NCBI GenBank assembly: GCA_027946555.1
Contig: JAPEVC010000099.1
Location: 1-64,000, forward strand
Length of the DNA: 64,000 bases
DNA from: Gnomoniopsis sp. IMI 355080
Taxonomy: Eukaryota; Ascomycota; Sordariomycetes; Diaporthales; Gnomoniaceae
Reading direction: 5' to 3'
The notes beneath the pieces were generated by a model. That model searched no databases, was not told the origin of the DNA, and saw only the letters and a program-made list of their open reading frames with translations. Of the stretch, positions 36,199 through 47,400 are shown piece by piece (within the stretch, counting starts at the first letter, position 1; the number at the start of each line of letters is the position of its first letter). Made by a program: the position numbers and the translations under genes.

Positions 36199-37246
36199 CT
36201 AGGATTGGTACTCCTCGGGAGGCTGCATTTGGGTTGCCTGTAGTGAAGAAAGCATGTTAGACCGAGAAACGCCTTCCTAAGTCTGCAAGAATCATCCTCG
36301 CAAAAGGCCAACTTACTTGCTGCGGTTGCATGGCGCTATAATCGTACATGGCGGGCATCTCGCCGTACATAGGAGCTTGCGCCTGGCCATATGCTGCCTG
36401 TTGGGGAGGAACCTGAGCCGCATACATAGGTTGGCGGTAATCGGCCTCGCTCACCAGCGCGTGGCCCGGCATGGTGTAGTCGGTTGCTGCCATGGGGTGT
36501 TGGTGATTGGGCGCCTGAACATGCTGGCCCGGCATCGCCTGTGGAGCGCCCTGCGCACCTGAGGTGCTGCCAGGCTGTCGCTTAGAGTGGGTTGCGGCCT
36601 CCTCACGAGGCACAATGTCGATGAGGAAGTCAAACATGTCGGACTTGGCCAGCGCGGAGGCGATGTCGCTGCGCTGCAAGGTGCGTCGCTTGTTCTCCTC
36701 TGCATGGATCCAGGCGCGCATGGTCAGCTCGGTGATGAAGATGTCGCAACCCTTGGCGAAGAGGATCGGTGCCTCTGCCGAGATCATCTTCACTTCTGGG
36801 TCGGCCTTCATGACCTTCTTTATCCTTGCGAGGGGAAGCTGGTGTAGCTTGTAATCGTGGGTATCACTCTCAAGATGATTGATAGTCTGCTGCCAGTAGG
36901 TCGTCAGGATGTCCTTGTATTGCCCGTTAAGTCCTTGATGAACGTTCGCCCATGGACCAGTGTACAACTCTGCTGGCGCATATCCTTGTTGTGAAAGCTA
37001 AGAGATCAAGCGCCGGTGTCAGTAGGATTGGTTATGGCCGGTGGTCGTGTAGAGGATTCCCGGCAGGGAGGGGCAAACAAACCGCTGCACTAGCACCTGT
37101 TATGGTCGCACGATTAGCATCTGGGTGGTCGCATGAGATGGAGGCCAAGTTCCATGTAGCTTACCATAGTGTCCGCCATGACTGGTATCGTACACAGGCC
37201 TGCCTGGTTGCTGTTGCGTCTGCTGCTGGTTCTGAGAGGGATCCAT
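36199..37246 (-). CDS. hapE: CCAAT-binding complex subunit HapE/Hap5 (NF-YC)
   Basis: HapE pairs with HapC through histone folds; with HapB they bind CCAAT boxes and control iron, respiratory and redox genes. Exons are 37246-37165, 37096-37083 (14 nt only), 36997-36317 and 36237-36199, giving 271 aa. The histone-fold core is unmistakable: [60 protein letters not shown] and [20 protein letters not shown]. The N-terminus is Gln-rich; the C-terminus is Gln/Pro/Tyr/Met-rich, as in other fungal HapE proteins. The 14-nt exon is forced by frame: 82 plus 14 nt closes the codon and leads into [23 protein letters not shown] box lies upstream, so feedback is possible. Confidence 0.93.
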
Positions 37247-37710
37247 GATGGAATGGAGAGGGATGCAGACGTATGCGAGCTCAAACTCGTAGCGCGAAAA
37301 AAGGTTTAGCTTTGGGGTGGGCGCAAGTGGCGATCACGAGCTGGATCGCACAGAGAGCGGGTCGTCGAGTCGGCGAGAATCGGCTTTCGAGTCCTGTGTC
37401 GCGCAAATGAAAGAATTGTCAGTGCGGAACGATACGTGAATGGAATCGCATTGCCGCGTGGGGCGCGCTGTTAAGAAAGCGCGCATGATGGCGATGGTCT
37501 GGAGCAGCCCGCTGGTTTGTTTACTCGACGGAGGAGCCAGCGAGCGGGCGGGCGGGTGCGATGCGATGCGATGCGCGCCAAAGAGCAGCTCGAGCTCGAC
37601 ACTGGGGCCCGCGAAGCGTGTCTGGCCCGAGGTTGCTGCTTTGCCGTGGCATGCAATAGGTGTAGGGGCCCAAACTCACCTTACTCGACGGCGGCGATGA
37701 AAGGCCTTGT

Positions 37711-37719
37711 TGATTGGCT
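37711..37719 (-). promoter_or_regulatory. CCAAT box (AGCCAATCA) upstream of HAPE
   Basis: Read on the HAPE strand this is a consensus site for the CCAAT-binding complex, about 465 bp before the HAPE ATG. Autoregulation is an inference. Confidence 0.4.
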
Positions 37720-38045
37720 GGAGCGGAATTGAGTTGCTTCACTTTTGGGCGAATGGTGGAGTTGGATCTGAGCCTTGTCGGAATCTGAGAGGACGAACGA
37801 AGGAAGCTCCAGAGCGCGGACTTGTCAATCAAGTAGCCAGTCAGCTTTCTTTGGGGTACGGAGCACGCAAAGTGGGCGACGGACGGACTTGCTCAATCCA
37901 ACGCCCAAATCGGGAAGCCGTTGGTAGGCAAACTTACTAAGTAAAAACTGCGGAGTACTACCCGCAAGGAAATGGCCTACTTTTGACAAGGTTTACCTAG
38001 ATACACAGGTGGCCATAGGTAGGCAAGGTAGGTCTGATGGTCTCT

Positions 38046-38073
38046 TATATATATATATATATATATATATATA
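38046..38073. repeat. (TA)14 microsatellite
   Basis: Fourteen uninterrupted TA units in the HAPE/FCF2 intergenic region; a likely length-variable marker. Confidence 0.97.
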
Positions 38074-38794
38074 CTTTCCTCCGCCCTCTACATTTTGTCA
38101 TGTCATAAACCACGTCAAGACGACTAAACTTCAGGGCTGAAAACAAGATGACGACGATTGGGATATTCAGGCACGGTCAGGAAAATATTGAGGCCCCGAG
38201 AGGGACTCGCCAGGTTGGGCATCAACTGCATTCAACCGCGGACACCCGGTCACCCTACCTACCTACGTACCACTTACTGTTAGGCACAATACACAGCATT
38301 TAGCAAAAGACCCTCCCATCTGGCTACGTCTGCCGCAACACAACGCATCATTTTCAGCAGCACCTCTACCTGAAATTGGACGGGTGTGACGCAGCCACCC
38401 CAAACTTGAATCAAAAGTAGGTCCAGACCAGAGCAAATTAGCAGCTCAAATATACATACAACATAGAGGCCCATCCGTTTCTCAAGGCCACTGTAGGTAA
38501 GGCTTGCCTATGGTCGAACTTGAAGAGTATCATACATCCCAATATTCTTGAATCTGCATGATCTATAACCTAATCTGCTTGTCATTCCATAGGAGCATAG
38601 AAAAACTTAAATGTAAACTTTTCGATTTGTATTGTACGGTAAGTTGCAAGCGATCAGTCTTGTAATTCCGACGATTTGCCGATCTCGGGACCGGGCTCGT
38701 GCTCTCCACCAAAGCACAGACAGCCTGGCGCGCCGCGCCACCCCCGGCCAGCCCCACCTGCACACCTCCACGCTTGAGAAAAAGTTCTGGCCGA

Positions 38795-38799
38795 CCAAT
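38795..38799 (+). promoter_or_regulatory. CCAAT box upstream of FCF2
   Basis: The pentamer followed by C lies about 84 bp upstream of the FCF2 ATG, a usual distance for a functional CCAAT box. Motif evidence only. Confidence 0.35.
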
Positions 38800-38878
38800 C
38801 TTTACTTACATCCATCTTCTTCCTTTTTTCTCGCCCACGACAGACTTTCGTCCTGCGTCACAACGTCCGCCATCCAGC

Positions 38879-39719
38879 ATGGCCGAGACGATTCCTGATC
38901 TGACCGATGCTCAGATTGAGCAGCTCTTGAGTGCTGCTGAGGTCTCCCTCGCAAACCAAAAACAAGGCGACAAGGCGGTCGCTGTTAGGAACAATCAGCA
39001 GCAGGGCCTTGCTTTGACTGCTCCCGCTCCTCCTTCCTCTGCTGCCCAAGCCGAGGCTGGTAAGGCCGATAATGATGCTGTGAAACAATCTGAAGAGCTC
39101 ACGCTTCGTGTTCCACAGCTCAGGGTCAAGAATAAGAAGGTAAGCCGCCGTATCCCAAGCACTTGTCACCCTCCTTTATGATGAAAACCAATATCCCAAA
39201 TTCCGAATGACGCAGGACGAACCTCCGTTATGGCGGCAAATCCTGCACCACAATGATTCTTAATTTGTCATAGTTACACTGACCGGACCTCTATCCTTCT
39301 CTGATTACATTACTGCTTGATGGTCTGTTGCTGATCAAGACGTCTAGACCGTTCCGGATAATGCTGGTGCCGACTGGAACAACATGCCGCGGACCAATAT
39401 TGAAGACCCAAAGGTCAAGCGGGAGTTCCAACTTTTGCGCATGAGAGGTATCCTCGACAGCAAAAAGCACTTCAAGAAGGACAACCGAAAGGATGCCTTT
39501 CCACAATACTCACAGATGGGCACCCTGATCGAAGGTCCTACCGAGTACTACAGTGCTCGTGTGGCACGCAAGGATAGGAAGCAAACTTTGGTTGAAGAGG
39601 TACTGGCTAGCGAGGCTTCCAGCAAGTACAAGGGTCGCTACGACAAGATCCAGGAGAAGAAGATGAGCGGCAGGAAGGGCCATTACAAGAAGATGATGGC
39701 GAGACGGAAGCGAGGATGA
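38879..39719 (+). CDS. FCF2: rRNA-processing protein Fcf2
   Basis: Fcf2 is a nucleolar component of the SSU processome needed for early pre-rRNA cleavages (A0-A2) leading to 18S rRNA. Exons 38879-39139 and 39348-39719 give 210 aa, close to the yeast length. The N-terminal half is Ala/Gln-rich and acidic. The C-terminal Fcf2 domain is clear: ADWNNMPRTNIEDPKVKREF, LLRMRGILDSKKHFKKDNRK, FPQYSQMGTLIEGPTEYYSA, ending in the very basic KKMMARRKRG. The single intron is 208 nt, three times the usual size in this window, and appears to hold a C/D-type guide RNA. Confidence 0.93.
39202..39287 (+). ncRNA. Candidate C/D-box snoRNA in the FCF2 intron
   Basis: Within the long FCF2 intron a D box (CTGA, 39279-39282) is preceded by GTCATAGTTAC (39267-39277), with one base between. 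From memory, this is the exact reverse complement of 11 nt of the nearly invariant 25S/28S rRNA segment that holds the I-PpoI site. TCCG (39202-39205) and CGGA (39284-39287) can form a terminal stem enclosing a degenerate C box (ATGACGC, 39207-39213). A perfect C box (ATGATGA, 39178-39184) lies slightly upstream as an alternative 5' end but lacks a good stem. By the D+5 rule the target would be the second A of GUAAC. The degenerate C box is the weak point. Confidence 0.45.
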
Positions 39720-40285
39720 AGCGTGGCTCCTGTGGCCATGATAATACTGCTACATCACTACATCAAGGACACCTCGCCACGAGTGTATCATGTGTCGCGT
39801 GGCATTGGATACTCGCACACGTTCTCGATCAGCCGGGAGGATGGCGATAGCTCCACTGGAGGATATCCAGTGACGACACTTCGTGTCTGGGCCAGCTCAG
39901 ATTCAGCGGGGGATGATCATGACGATTATGCGAGTCGAAAAGACTTGCAGGTCGGCCAAGTGACTTCAGGAAAGGCTTGGGACTATCTGGAAAGGGTGAA
40001 AAACTCAACACCTGCGGGTTTCGTATTCTCCTAACTAAGTACTGGTCTACCAATGGCCGACCATCCTCAATACAAATGCAATGCCAAAATTACTCAATTT
40101 TAGGACGATTAGTCTTTTCTCATCTCTTGCTGTGAAGTGCCCTGGCCATTGTGGTGGTGCCGTTAAAATTCTCCCGTACCAGATGCTCTTATCGATAAGG
40201 AGTCCAATTCGTCAAGATTTCTCTAAGCTTAGCGGGTCTCGCGATTTACCAACCGCATCTTCAAGCTCCAGGAGATCATGCAGCA
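39720..40285. other. Intergenic region FCF2 to uS10m
   Basis: About 570 bp between two co-oriented genes; FCF2 3' UTR and uS10m promoter. Open frames here are not coding-like. Confidence 0.5.
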
Positions 40286-42459
40286 ATGAGTGCGCCACCT
40301 GTATTACGGCCGCTGAGGGCCATTTTGCAGAGGCGGCTGGTATGCGCAACCTGAATGAGGTCAATTTGGAACGATTGAAGCTGACGAGGCCACCAGCAAA
40401 CCGTACCTTCGCGCCAGACCCAAATACCCTACTACCTTCGAGCATCACACCACCGCTCACAATTTCGCCACAATAGCTCAATGTACGCGTGAAATGCTTG
40501 ATGGCGAGGAATCAAGGAGACTGTGGCTGACTGTGCTCTTGTAGACCACCAGACCAACCACCCAAACCCAAAGAATCCTCACGCGAAGCCTCATCCCAGC
40601 AAACCCCCGAACACCAATCCACGTCGACCACGAGACCTATCGAGGAGACGCAGAATGTCATTGCCGACTCATTGACAGGAAACGCGGACGGCAGTGTGGT
40701 AACAAAGTTTGAAATCCCTGGACAGGATGCGATCGTGGAAGCGGCTATTCCCAGGCTGGACAATTTGCTTGTGAAGTCTGCGTTCCAGCAGCTCAAGACT
40801 ACGGACGCAGAGATCCAGGCCGGAATCGCAGAGGCTCTGGAACGACAGCTCGCGGCTGATGAGGCGATTCCCCAGGAGACGCAGAATGTCACCTCCGATG
40901 TACTCACAGGTATCACGGACGGGAGTGTGGTAACAAAGTTTGAAATCCCTGGACAGGATGCGATCGTGGAAGCGGCTGTTCCCAGGCTGGACAATTTGCT
41001 TGTGAAATCTGCGTTCCAGCAGCTCAAGATTACAGACGCAGAAATCCAGGCCGGAATCGCAGAGGCTCTGGCACGACAGCTCGCGGCTGATGAGGCGACT
41101 ACAGTCGCTGTGAGCGACGCGCGAGAGGGGAATGAGGCAGACATTCGCGGTGCGTCTGGGCCGGTGGTATCAGAATCCACGGTTGAAGATAGTGCGGAGG
41201 CGAAGGCAAACCAGCCCGAGTTTGTTGTCTCCCAAGAGACGGAGTTCGCAAGTCTTCCGGAAGAGGCCAATAATTCAACACAACAGGCTCCAGCGGTGCA
41301 GCAGAAGGTGCCGGAGTCGGTGGTACCCGAGACTACGAATTCCGCCCCAGCCAGCGCTGAAGCGGTTGCAACGATGACTAAACCGGCTGAGCCCGTCGAG
41401 TTGATGCCTGAGCCTCCAGCTATTGAATCGACGCCTACAGAGGACGCGATATCGAAGCCCGTGGAGCCCAAGCCTGATGCACTTCCTCTGGAGGAAGAGA
41501 CAATTGTGGCTATGACTCAGGAACTCGAACGCCTTGATAACAAGCCAGGAGGTTCAGATATGGAGCCTGAGCTTGCCTCAGTGCCAGAGTCGCATGAACC
41601 CTCTGCAGTTCCGCATGCATCAGAGCAGACTGATACGCTGAAGTCGGCTGTCGCTGCAGGACCTTCAGTAGACACCCAAGAGGAGGCTTCGTCTGTGGAC
41701 CATAGCCTTGATGCTGTTCGGGACGAAGAGCTGGAGAAGCTTGACCAAGATGACTTGGACATGAAGGCTCTTGACGACGCTGCGAAGCGAGATCTAGAAG
41801 CCGTGGGCCTGTATGAAGGCCCCGAGCCCTCAAGGATACCGCGCAACGTGGCGGCCTACTACCTACAGCCTCTCCGTCGGGTGGCAGAGTACGGCGTACC
41901 GGCTTGCGACCTGCAGCTCCGCTCTTACAGCGTCCGCCCCCTGGAGTCCTTTTGCGACTTTGCACTGCGCGCGGCGTACTATCTCGGCTTACCTGCGTAC
42001 GGCCCCGTGCCGCTGCCTAGGATGATCGAGCGGTGGACGGTGCCCAGGTCCCATTTCATCTTCAAAAAGTCGCAGGAGAATTACGAGCGTATCACGCGTC
42101 GCCGGTTGATCCAGATCAAGGATGCGAACCCGGAGACGGTGCAGGTCTGGTTGGCGTTTTTGCAGAAACACCAACAGGCTGGTGTGGGTATGAAGGCTAA
42201 CCTGTGGGAGTTCAGCAGCATCGGTAAGATCTTGCTCCCTATTGAATGCTGTGCTGTCATTATATCAGATGCTAACTCAGCGAAAATAGATGTGGCTAAG
42301 CAGCTGGACGAGGCCTATGAGGAGGCCGAGCCTCTCATGAGAGAAAAATACCGCCTCCTGCAACAGAACAAAGAATTTGAGACCGTAGAAAAGGTCGACG
42401 AGTTCCTCCAGGCCACGAGATATAAGGTGACTGGAGACCAGGTTGAGAGAAAGCAGTAG
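40286..42459 (+). CDS. RSM10: Mitochondrial small-subunit ribosomal protein uS10m (Rsm10) with long repeated N-terminal region
   Basis: uS10m sits in the head of the mitoribosomal small subunit. I assembled exons 40286-40339, 40397-40482, 40545-42223 and 42290-42459, giving 662 aa. Exons 1-2 encode a classic basic presequence (MSAPPVLRPLRAILQRRL, later RASHHRSQFRHNSS). Residues 81-157 and 158-234 are two near-identical 77-aa units. An acidic Pro/Glu/Ala/Ser-rich stretch runs to about 450. The S10 domain lies at about 495-605 (LQLRSYSVRPLESFCDFALR, LPAYGPVPLPRMIERWTVPR, VGMKANLWEF). Intron 3 (66 nt) is stop-free but has donor GTAAGA, branch GCTAAC and end AATAG. Most uS10m proteins are far shorter, so the extension is unusual. 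The first two exons are my reconstruction and less certain than the domain. Confidence 0.85.
40645..41106 (+). repeat. 231-bp tandem duplication inside uS10m
   Basis: Two direct copies, 40645-40875 and 40876-41106, each encoding 77 residues starting ETQNV and including SVVTKFEIPGQDAIVEAA and RLDNLLVKSAFQQLK. The conserved 180-190 nt core differs at only about seven bases; the flanks differ more. Phase is kept exactly, so the duplication lengthened the protein without frameshift. Confidence 0.93.
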
Positions 42460-42800
42460 ATGCGCAATATAGGGTGATGTTGTACTGCTGTTGAGATAGC
42501 GTCATGTACTGTACGAGATGTAAATTTGCCTCGACAGGCAGACAGGACAAATCCATAGAAACATCAGAAATCACACAATATGCATGAATGATCAATCTCA
42601 TCGAACTTCTGATTTTCCACAGACGCCTTGCGTTAGATCCTTTCCCAAAATGCCCGGTTGTGTGGTGAACCCGTTCCAAAATTTCGAAATCCCGGGCTCG
42701 AATCTCGCACCTACAGAATACGTAGTGCCTCCTGACCGTCTCACCAAATCTTCCGCCTCACTTTCAACTCATCTCTTTCATTTCACCAACCATAACGCAA
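42460..42800. other. Intergenic region uS10m to mitochondrial TrpRS
   Basis: 340 bp between two co-oriented mitochondrial-translation genes; nothing beyond UTR and promoter sequence is recognised. Confidence 0.5.
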
Positions 42801-44269
42801 ATGTTTTCCCGCGCACGAATAAGATCCCCACGGACGCTCTCGCAGCTTTCCCAAGCCACTGTCCCAAAGCGCTGCCGCCATGCCTCAACAGAAAGCAACA
42901 AGCAGCCTGCCGCCGCCGCCTCCAACAAAGTAATCTTTTCCGGCATCCAGCCCACCGGCGTCCCGCATTTAGGGAACTACCTCGGTGCACTCAAAAGCTG
43001 GGTGTCGCTACAGAACGATGCAGCCGTACAAGTCGGCGACACTAAGCTGCTGTACTCGGTCGTTGACCTGCACGCCATCACGGTGCCGCAGCAGGCCGAC
43101 GCGCTGCGGAGGGGGCGGCGCGGGATGTTGGCGGCGATGTTGGCTGTGGGGCTGGACCCGAAGAGGAGTACGATATTTTACCAGAGTTCGGTATGTGTTA
43201 GGAGCCTAGAGGCGTGCACGTGAGAAGAAGATTTGTTTTGGGCTGACGGGGAGGATGTGGGATGTAGGTCCCCGCGCATGCTGAGCTCATGTGGATATTA
43301 AGCTGCACGGCGTCAATGGGATATTTGTCTAGAATGACGCAGTGGAAGGTAAGCTTCTTTGTTTTGTACCGGCACTTGTTATATCTGTTGGATCATAGAC
43401 TGACATATGGGGCTGTAGAGTAAGCTCTCATTATCAGAAGATACGAGCGCCCTAGATGAGAAGGCCAAGGCCTCACTGAAGCTGGGCCTCTTTTCCTACC
43501 CTGTCTTGCAGGCGGCGGATATTATGGTCCATGGGTATGAAAGACTTCGCTTCGAGATACTCTCTCTCGCTTTGCTAAATTTGTTGACACTCTACTGTAG
43601 GGCTACGCATGTACCGGTTGGTGAAGATCAAAAACAGCACATTGAATTTGCACGCGAGTGCGCCTCGAACTTCAACACAACCTACAGCAAGACAGTACTC
43701 ATACCACCAGAGATAATCTTATGTACGCGCCCTCTTCTATCCATTTCTCCCATTTACTGCTTGGATAAGTCACTAGGTTGGTCCCCGTACTGACAAAACA
43801 CCCACCAGCGCCCGCCCGCCGCGTAATGTCCCTCAGCAAGCCCACAGCCAAAATGTCCAAATCCGATCCAAGCCCAATGTCCCAGATCTCCATCATTGAC
43901 GATGCGCAACAAATCCGCAAGAAGTTCAGCCGCGCCCTGACCGATTCCCAGACCGACGTTGTCTCGTACGACCGCACCGAGCGACCGGGCGTGTCCAATC
44001 TCCTTGAAATTCTATCGATCCTCGAGGGGCGCACGCCGACGGAGACGGCGGCGCAGTTTGACGGGTTGCAGCACCCGCTCAAGCTGTTGAAGGAGCGCAC
44101 GGCGGAAGCGGTGATCAAGGAGCTGGCGGGTGTGGGCGACAGGTATCGGGAGTTGATGACGAAGAATGATGGGGAAGCGTTGGATGAGATTGAGGCTCTG
44201 GGTGCTGACAAGGCAAGGAGGAATGCAGATGTGACGATGAGACGTGTGAAGGACGCGGTTGGATTTTAG
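42801..44269 (+). CDS. MSW1: Mitochondrial tryptophanyl-tRNA synthetase
   Basis: This class Ic synthetase charges mitochondrial tRNA-Trp. Exons 42801-43190, 43268-43348, 43419-43534, 43601-43722 and 43809-44269 give 389 aa. A basic presequence ([20 protein letters not shown]) precedes the catalytic core. The HIGH-like signature is [17 protein letters not shown], the substrate-pocket motifs are [10 protein letters not shown] and [18 protein letters not shown], and the KMSKS loop is AKMSKSD, reached after the splice that completes [20 protein letters not shown]. Length and lack of a WHEP domain fit the bacterial-type organellar enzyme rather than the cytosolic one. Four GT-AG introns, all frame-consistent. 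Confidence 0.94.
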
Positions 44270-44435
44270 GCGAGAAGACTTGTATCAGGACTTGTAGACT
44301 TGGGGGCGAACCCTGTATACAATAATAGCATTGGGAACGAGGGACTTGTTGATGTGGGTATTGGACCCCGACTCCATGCTATTTATCCTAACCAAGCCCT
44401 TGTGTAGAGTCCGTAATGTCAATGTCCATCCCTGA

Positions 44436-47400
44436 CTATGTATAAGCATATTTGATGCCCCGACAGGTCATCCAGAAGTCCTTGACCACCGTATTAGTCT
44501 GCCGCGCACCCCGGAGGCTAAGGACCTTCTTCAAAAACATGGATTTGTCTTGCTGCGATGCCTCAGAGCCAGGGAAGGAGGGGTCAAACAGTGCCGCCTC
44601 CAGCCAATCCTTTGACCGCGGATGCTGGGTGACTAGCTTTTTCAGTGGCTCACTGAGCTTATCCAGCTCGCTACGAGATGCATTACCGCCCACGTTGTAT
44701 ATCAGTGATCGAGCAAGCAGGGGACCAAGATGCTCGACCGCAACAGCGAAATTCGCCTGCACCGCAGTTTCTTCGGGCCTCAGGGTCACGAAGGTGGACT
44801 GCAATCACTTGTGAGCTAGACATATCCGAGGATGCTATGGAGAGATGATTTGTAAGGAGACTCACCCAGAATTCGCATGCACTCATTTTAGGCAGAGGCT
44901 CCTTGCCATCCAGCACCTTGAGCACGAACATGAAGAAGTATTCGAGGTCGCTTGTTGGCTGTATCTGCAATAGAGCTTCAGGATATCTGGACATGACCCG
45001 AATAATAAAGTCGATGGCGTTCTTCGTCAAGTCAGAATCGTTGTCGGGTTCTGTCAATGATTAGCAAGGACCGTGTATTGAGAAATTTTGGAGGTATTGC
45101 TTACCCACTATCTCCTTGAGGAGGTTGAGCACCCATGACAACAGCGAGGAGAGACATGCCAGAATCTCCACCACGGGATGACCGTGCATAGAGCTTACAA
45201 ATGAACAAGCCGTGCTGATCAAGGGTCCTATCCTCGGAGCTCTGGACGTATTCCCTGTGAGGAACTCTATGATAACGCCTGGGGCGAAGACAAAAGGACC
45301 TTCGTCCGTCTCAGAAAACCCGGCTCGAAAAATGTGACAAATCGTCTCTGTCACCTCACCGCTTTGACCAAACATCTGGTGCAGTTGGGTTATGATATTC
45401 ATGATGTGGGTTTGTATGACCAGGAGACGCTCGTTGCTCGTGGTGAATGGCCGCTTTTCATCCGCATCCAACTCGATGGGTCCGTCTGACAGGCTTTGTA
45501 AACCCCGAGCCAAGCTCGCCATCAACCTCAATACCCTCTCCGCGATCAGGAGCGAGGCTTCATCGGCAGACGTTGGTGCATTCGTTTGCGTCATGAGTTC
45601 TACTCGCAATCTCGTTTCCAACCACTGTTTCACGTCTGGCTCATTTGCGAGTTCTGCCTGCGCCTTCAGCCGCAGACAATTCTGTGCATCAGAGCTGAGC
45701 AGGGCGATGAGCTGTTCCAGATAGCCGAGCCTGTGGGTTTCCTGTGGAATTGCCTGGATGATACAGGCAATGCCGTTCATGATCCGCTCTTCTGCTGTTG
45801 AATCAATGCCACGGCTGTGGATCCGGTGGAAGTGCTGGAGGAAAGCTTCGACATGGTCCTTCAGTAAGGCTCGACATGAAGAGCAAAGTGTGTAAATGGA
45901 CTTTGAAGAAGAACCCCCAAGCAGTCCATCTTCTCCTACGAGACTAAAGAGAAGCTCGAGTGCTGTTGGAAGATACTGGTGATGGCGCTCAAAGAAGTCC
46001 GAGTACCGCTCGATCGTAGACAAGCTTGTCTGCAAGAGGCGAGGCGGTATTTCGGCCCTAGCCGGCCCAGGCCCGATGAGTTGAAACAACTCAGAAGAGA
46101 AGACCTTGTGTAAGTCTTGATCAGACTCTTCGCTATCTCCAACTCCGTCACTGATGGCACTCAAGCAGAAAAGCGCAGCCTCGATTTGAGACCAGTTGCG
46201 AACAGGCAGGGATTGGAGTAGCAGGTCGACGAAAACGCTCACCAGGGACTTCCCCTTCAGAGCATACACAGCTTGTAAGAAATCTGCAACATCCTTTCTG
46301 GCCTCGGTCCAGCCAAACCTGTCATTTGAGTCCATTTCACTCCATGTCGCGGAGTCAACCATTTGGATTTTCCGGTAACAGTGCGAGACGGCATCCATGA
46401 CCTGGCTCATGGCAAAGGGCAGCCAGTTGTACGAGGTCTCCTCATCCATGTAGACAGTGTCTGTCATGGTCTCGACAAAGGTAGCCCAAAACTCAAGAGC
46501 GGGGACAAAAATCTTGTCCTCTGCAAATAGAACACCATTGCAGTTTAGAAGGCCACAAAGTCTTTGGAGCATCTTCTGGGCACCGCTATCCGTGTTCTCC
46601 ATTATAGCTGTGACCTTGGCGTCACCGGCAGCAAGTAAAAGTTCGCCGTATTGAGTCTGAGGGAAATCAAAGTCTCCTCCAAGGAGTTCCATGTAACGGT
46701 CCCTCGACCAGTCACTTTCAAATAAGGAGAAGAGACCATCGTAGTGTTCGTCCTTCAAAAAACCGGAGTAATTTTGCAGGACATCGATGAAAAGCTCCAT
46801 GGCGGTTTCCGATAGCGCTTCCTGTTGAATACACTGCATGGCGGGTAGAATCAAGTCCTGGAGCGGTACTGTCAGGCTGTCCTCAAAGCTGGGTACCCTT
46901 TGTTCGTAACGTAGCCAAACCTACAGCAACGTCAGTATTTGTGTTTTCGCAGGCGTGGAAGGCCCTTCTCCTGCCCAGCTGGAGCAAGTTCGAACTTCAT
47001 GTCGCTCACCTGTAGGCATCTGAGGGTCTCTTCGCGTATTTGAAGGTCGCGCGGCGATGCTTCCGACAGCCCTTGTGCCAGGAGTGATGTCACGTCGTGG
47101 GCATTCTGCGCAAGCCGTTCGTGTATGCCTAAGCTACTAGGAGTCAGCGGGTTTACCCCAGATCTGGTTCTTGCATTTGGGAGCTCACTACTTCTCCGAT
47201 TTCATCTCTAGCCTAGCGATGTCCTCCACAAGAGCTGTGATGAACCAAATGGCTGCCAGAAAATGGGAATCGGATAGGCTCGAGAGCAGGTCTGAGGTAG
47301 GCGCATTCTTAGACTCGTCCCTCGGAACAGCATGGCCAATATCGAGGCAGTACAGTAGATGGTGGACGCAGTCAGGCCACAGGTGGGAGAAGTGGATGAA

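Larger units (their letters stand above)
37247..38878. promoter_or_regulatory. Divergent HAPE/FCF2 upstream region
   Basis: About 1.6 kb. It contains CCAAT boxes near each gene, a TA microsatellite, short GATGC repeats (about 37556-37577) and several TAGGTAGG/CCTACCTA words (38010-38035, 38250-38275). Open frames are not coding-like. Confidence 0.5.

Noticed and set aside
38250..38275. CCTACCTACCTA as a telomere-like or subtelomeric repeat
   Set aside because: Too short and not the fungal TTAGGG unit; such words are common in promoters of filamentous fungi.
40081..40476. 131-aa open frame just upstream of uS10m as its N-terminus
   Set aside because: It is in a different frame from the presequence. 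A start at 40286 with introns 40340-40396 and 40483-40544 gives a far better targeting peptide and keeps frame.
40512..41471. 319-aa Ser/Ala-rich frame antisense to uS10m
   Set aside because: It repeats because the uS10m duplication repeats; no splice or domain support on that strand.
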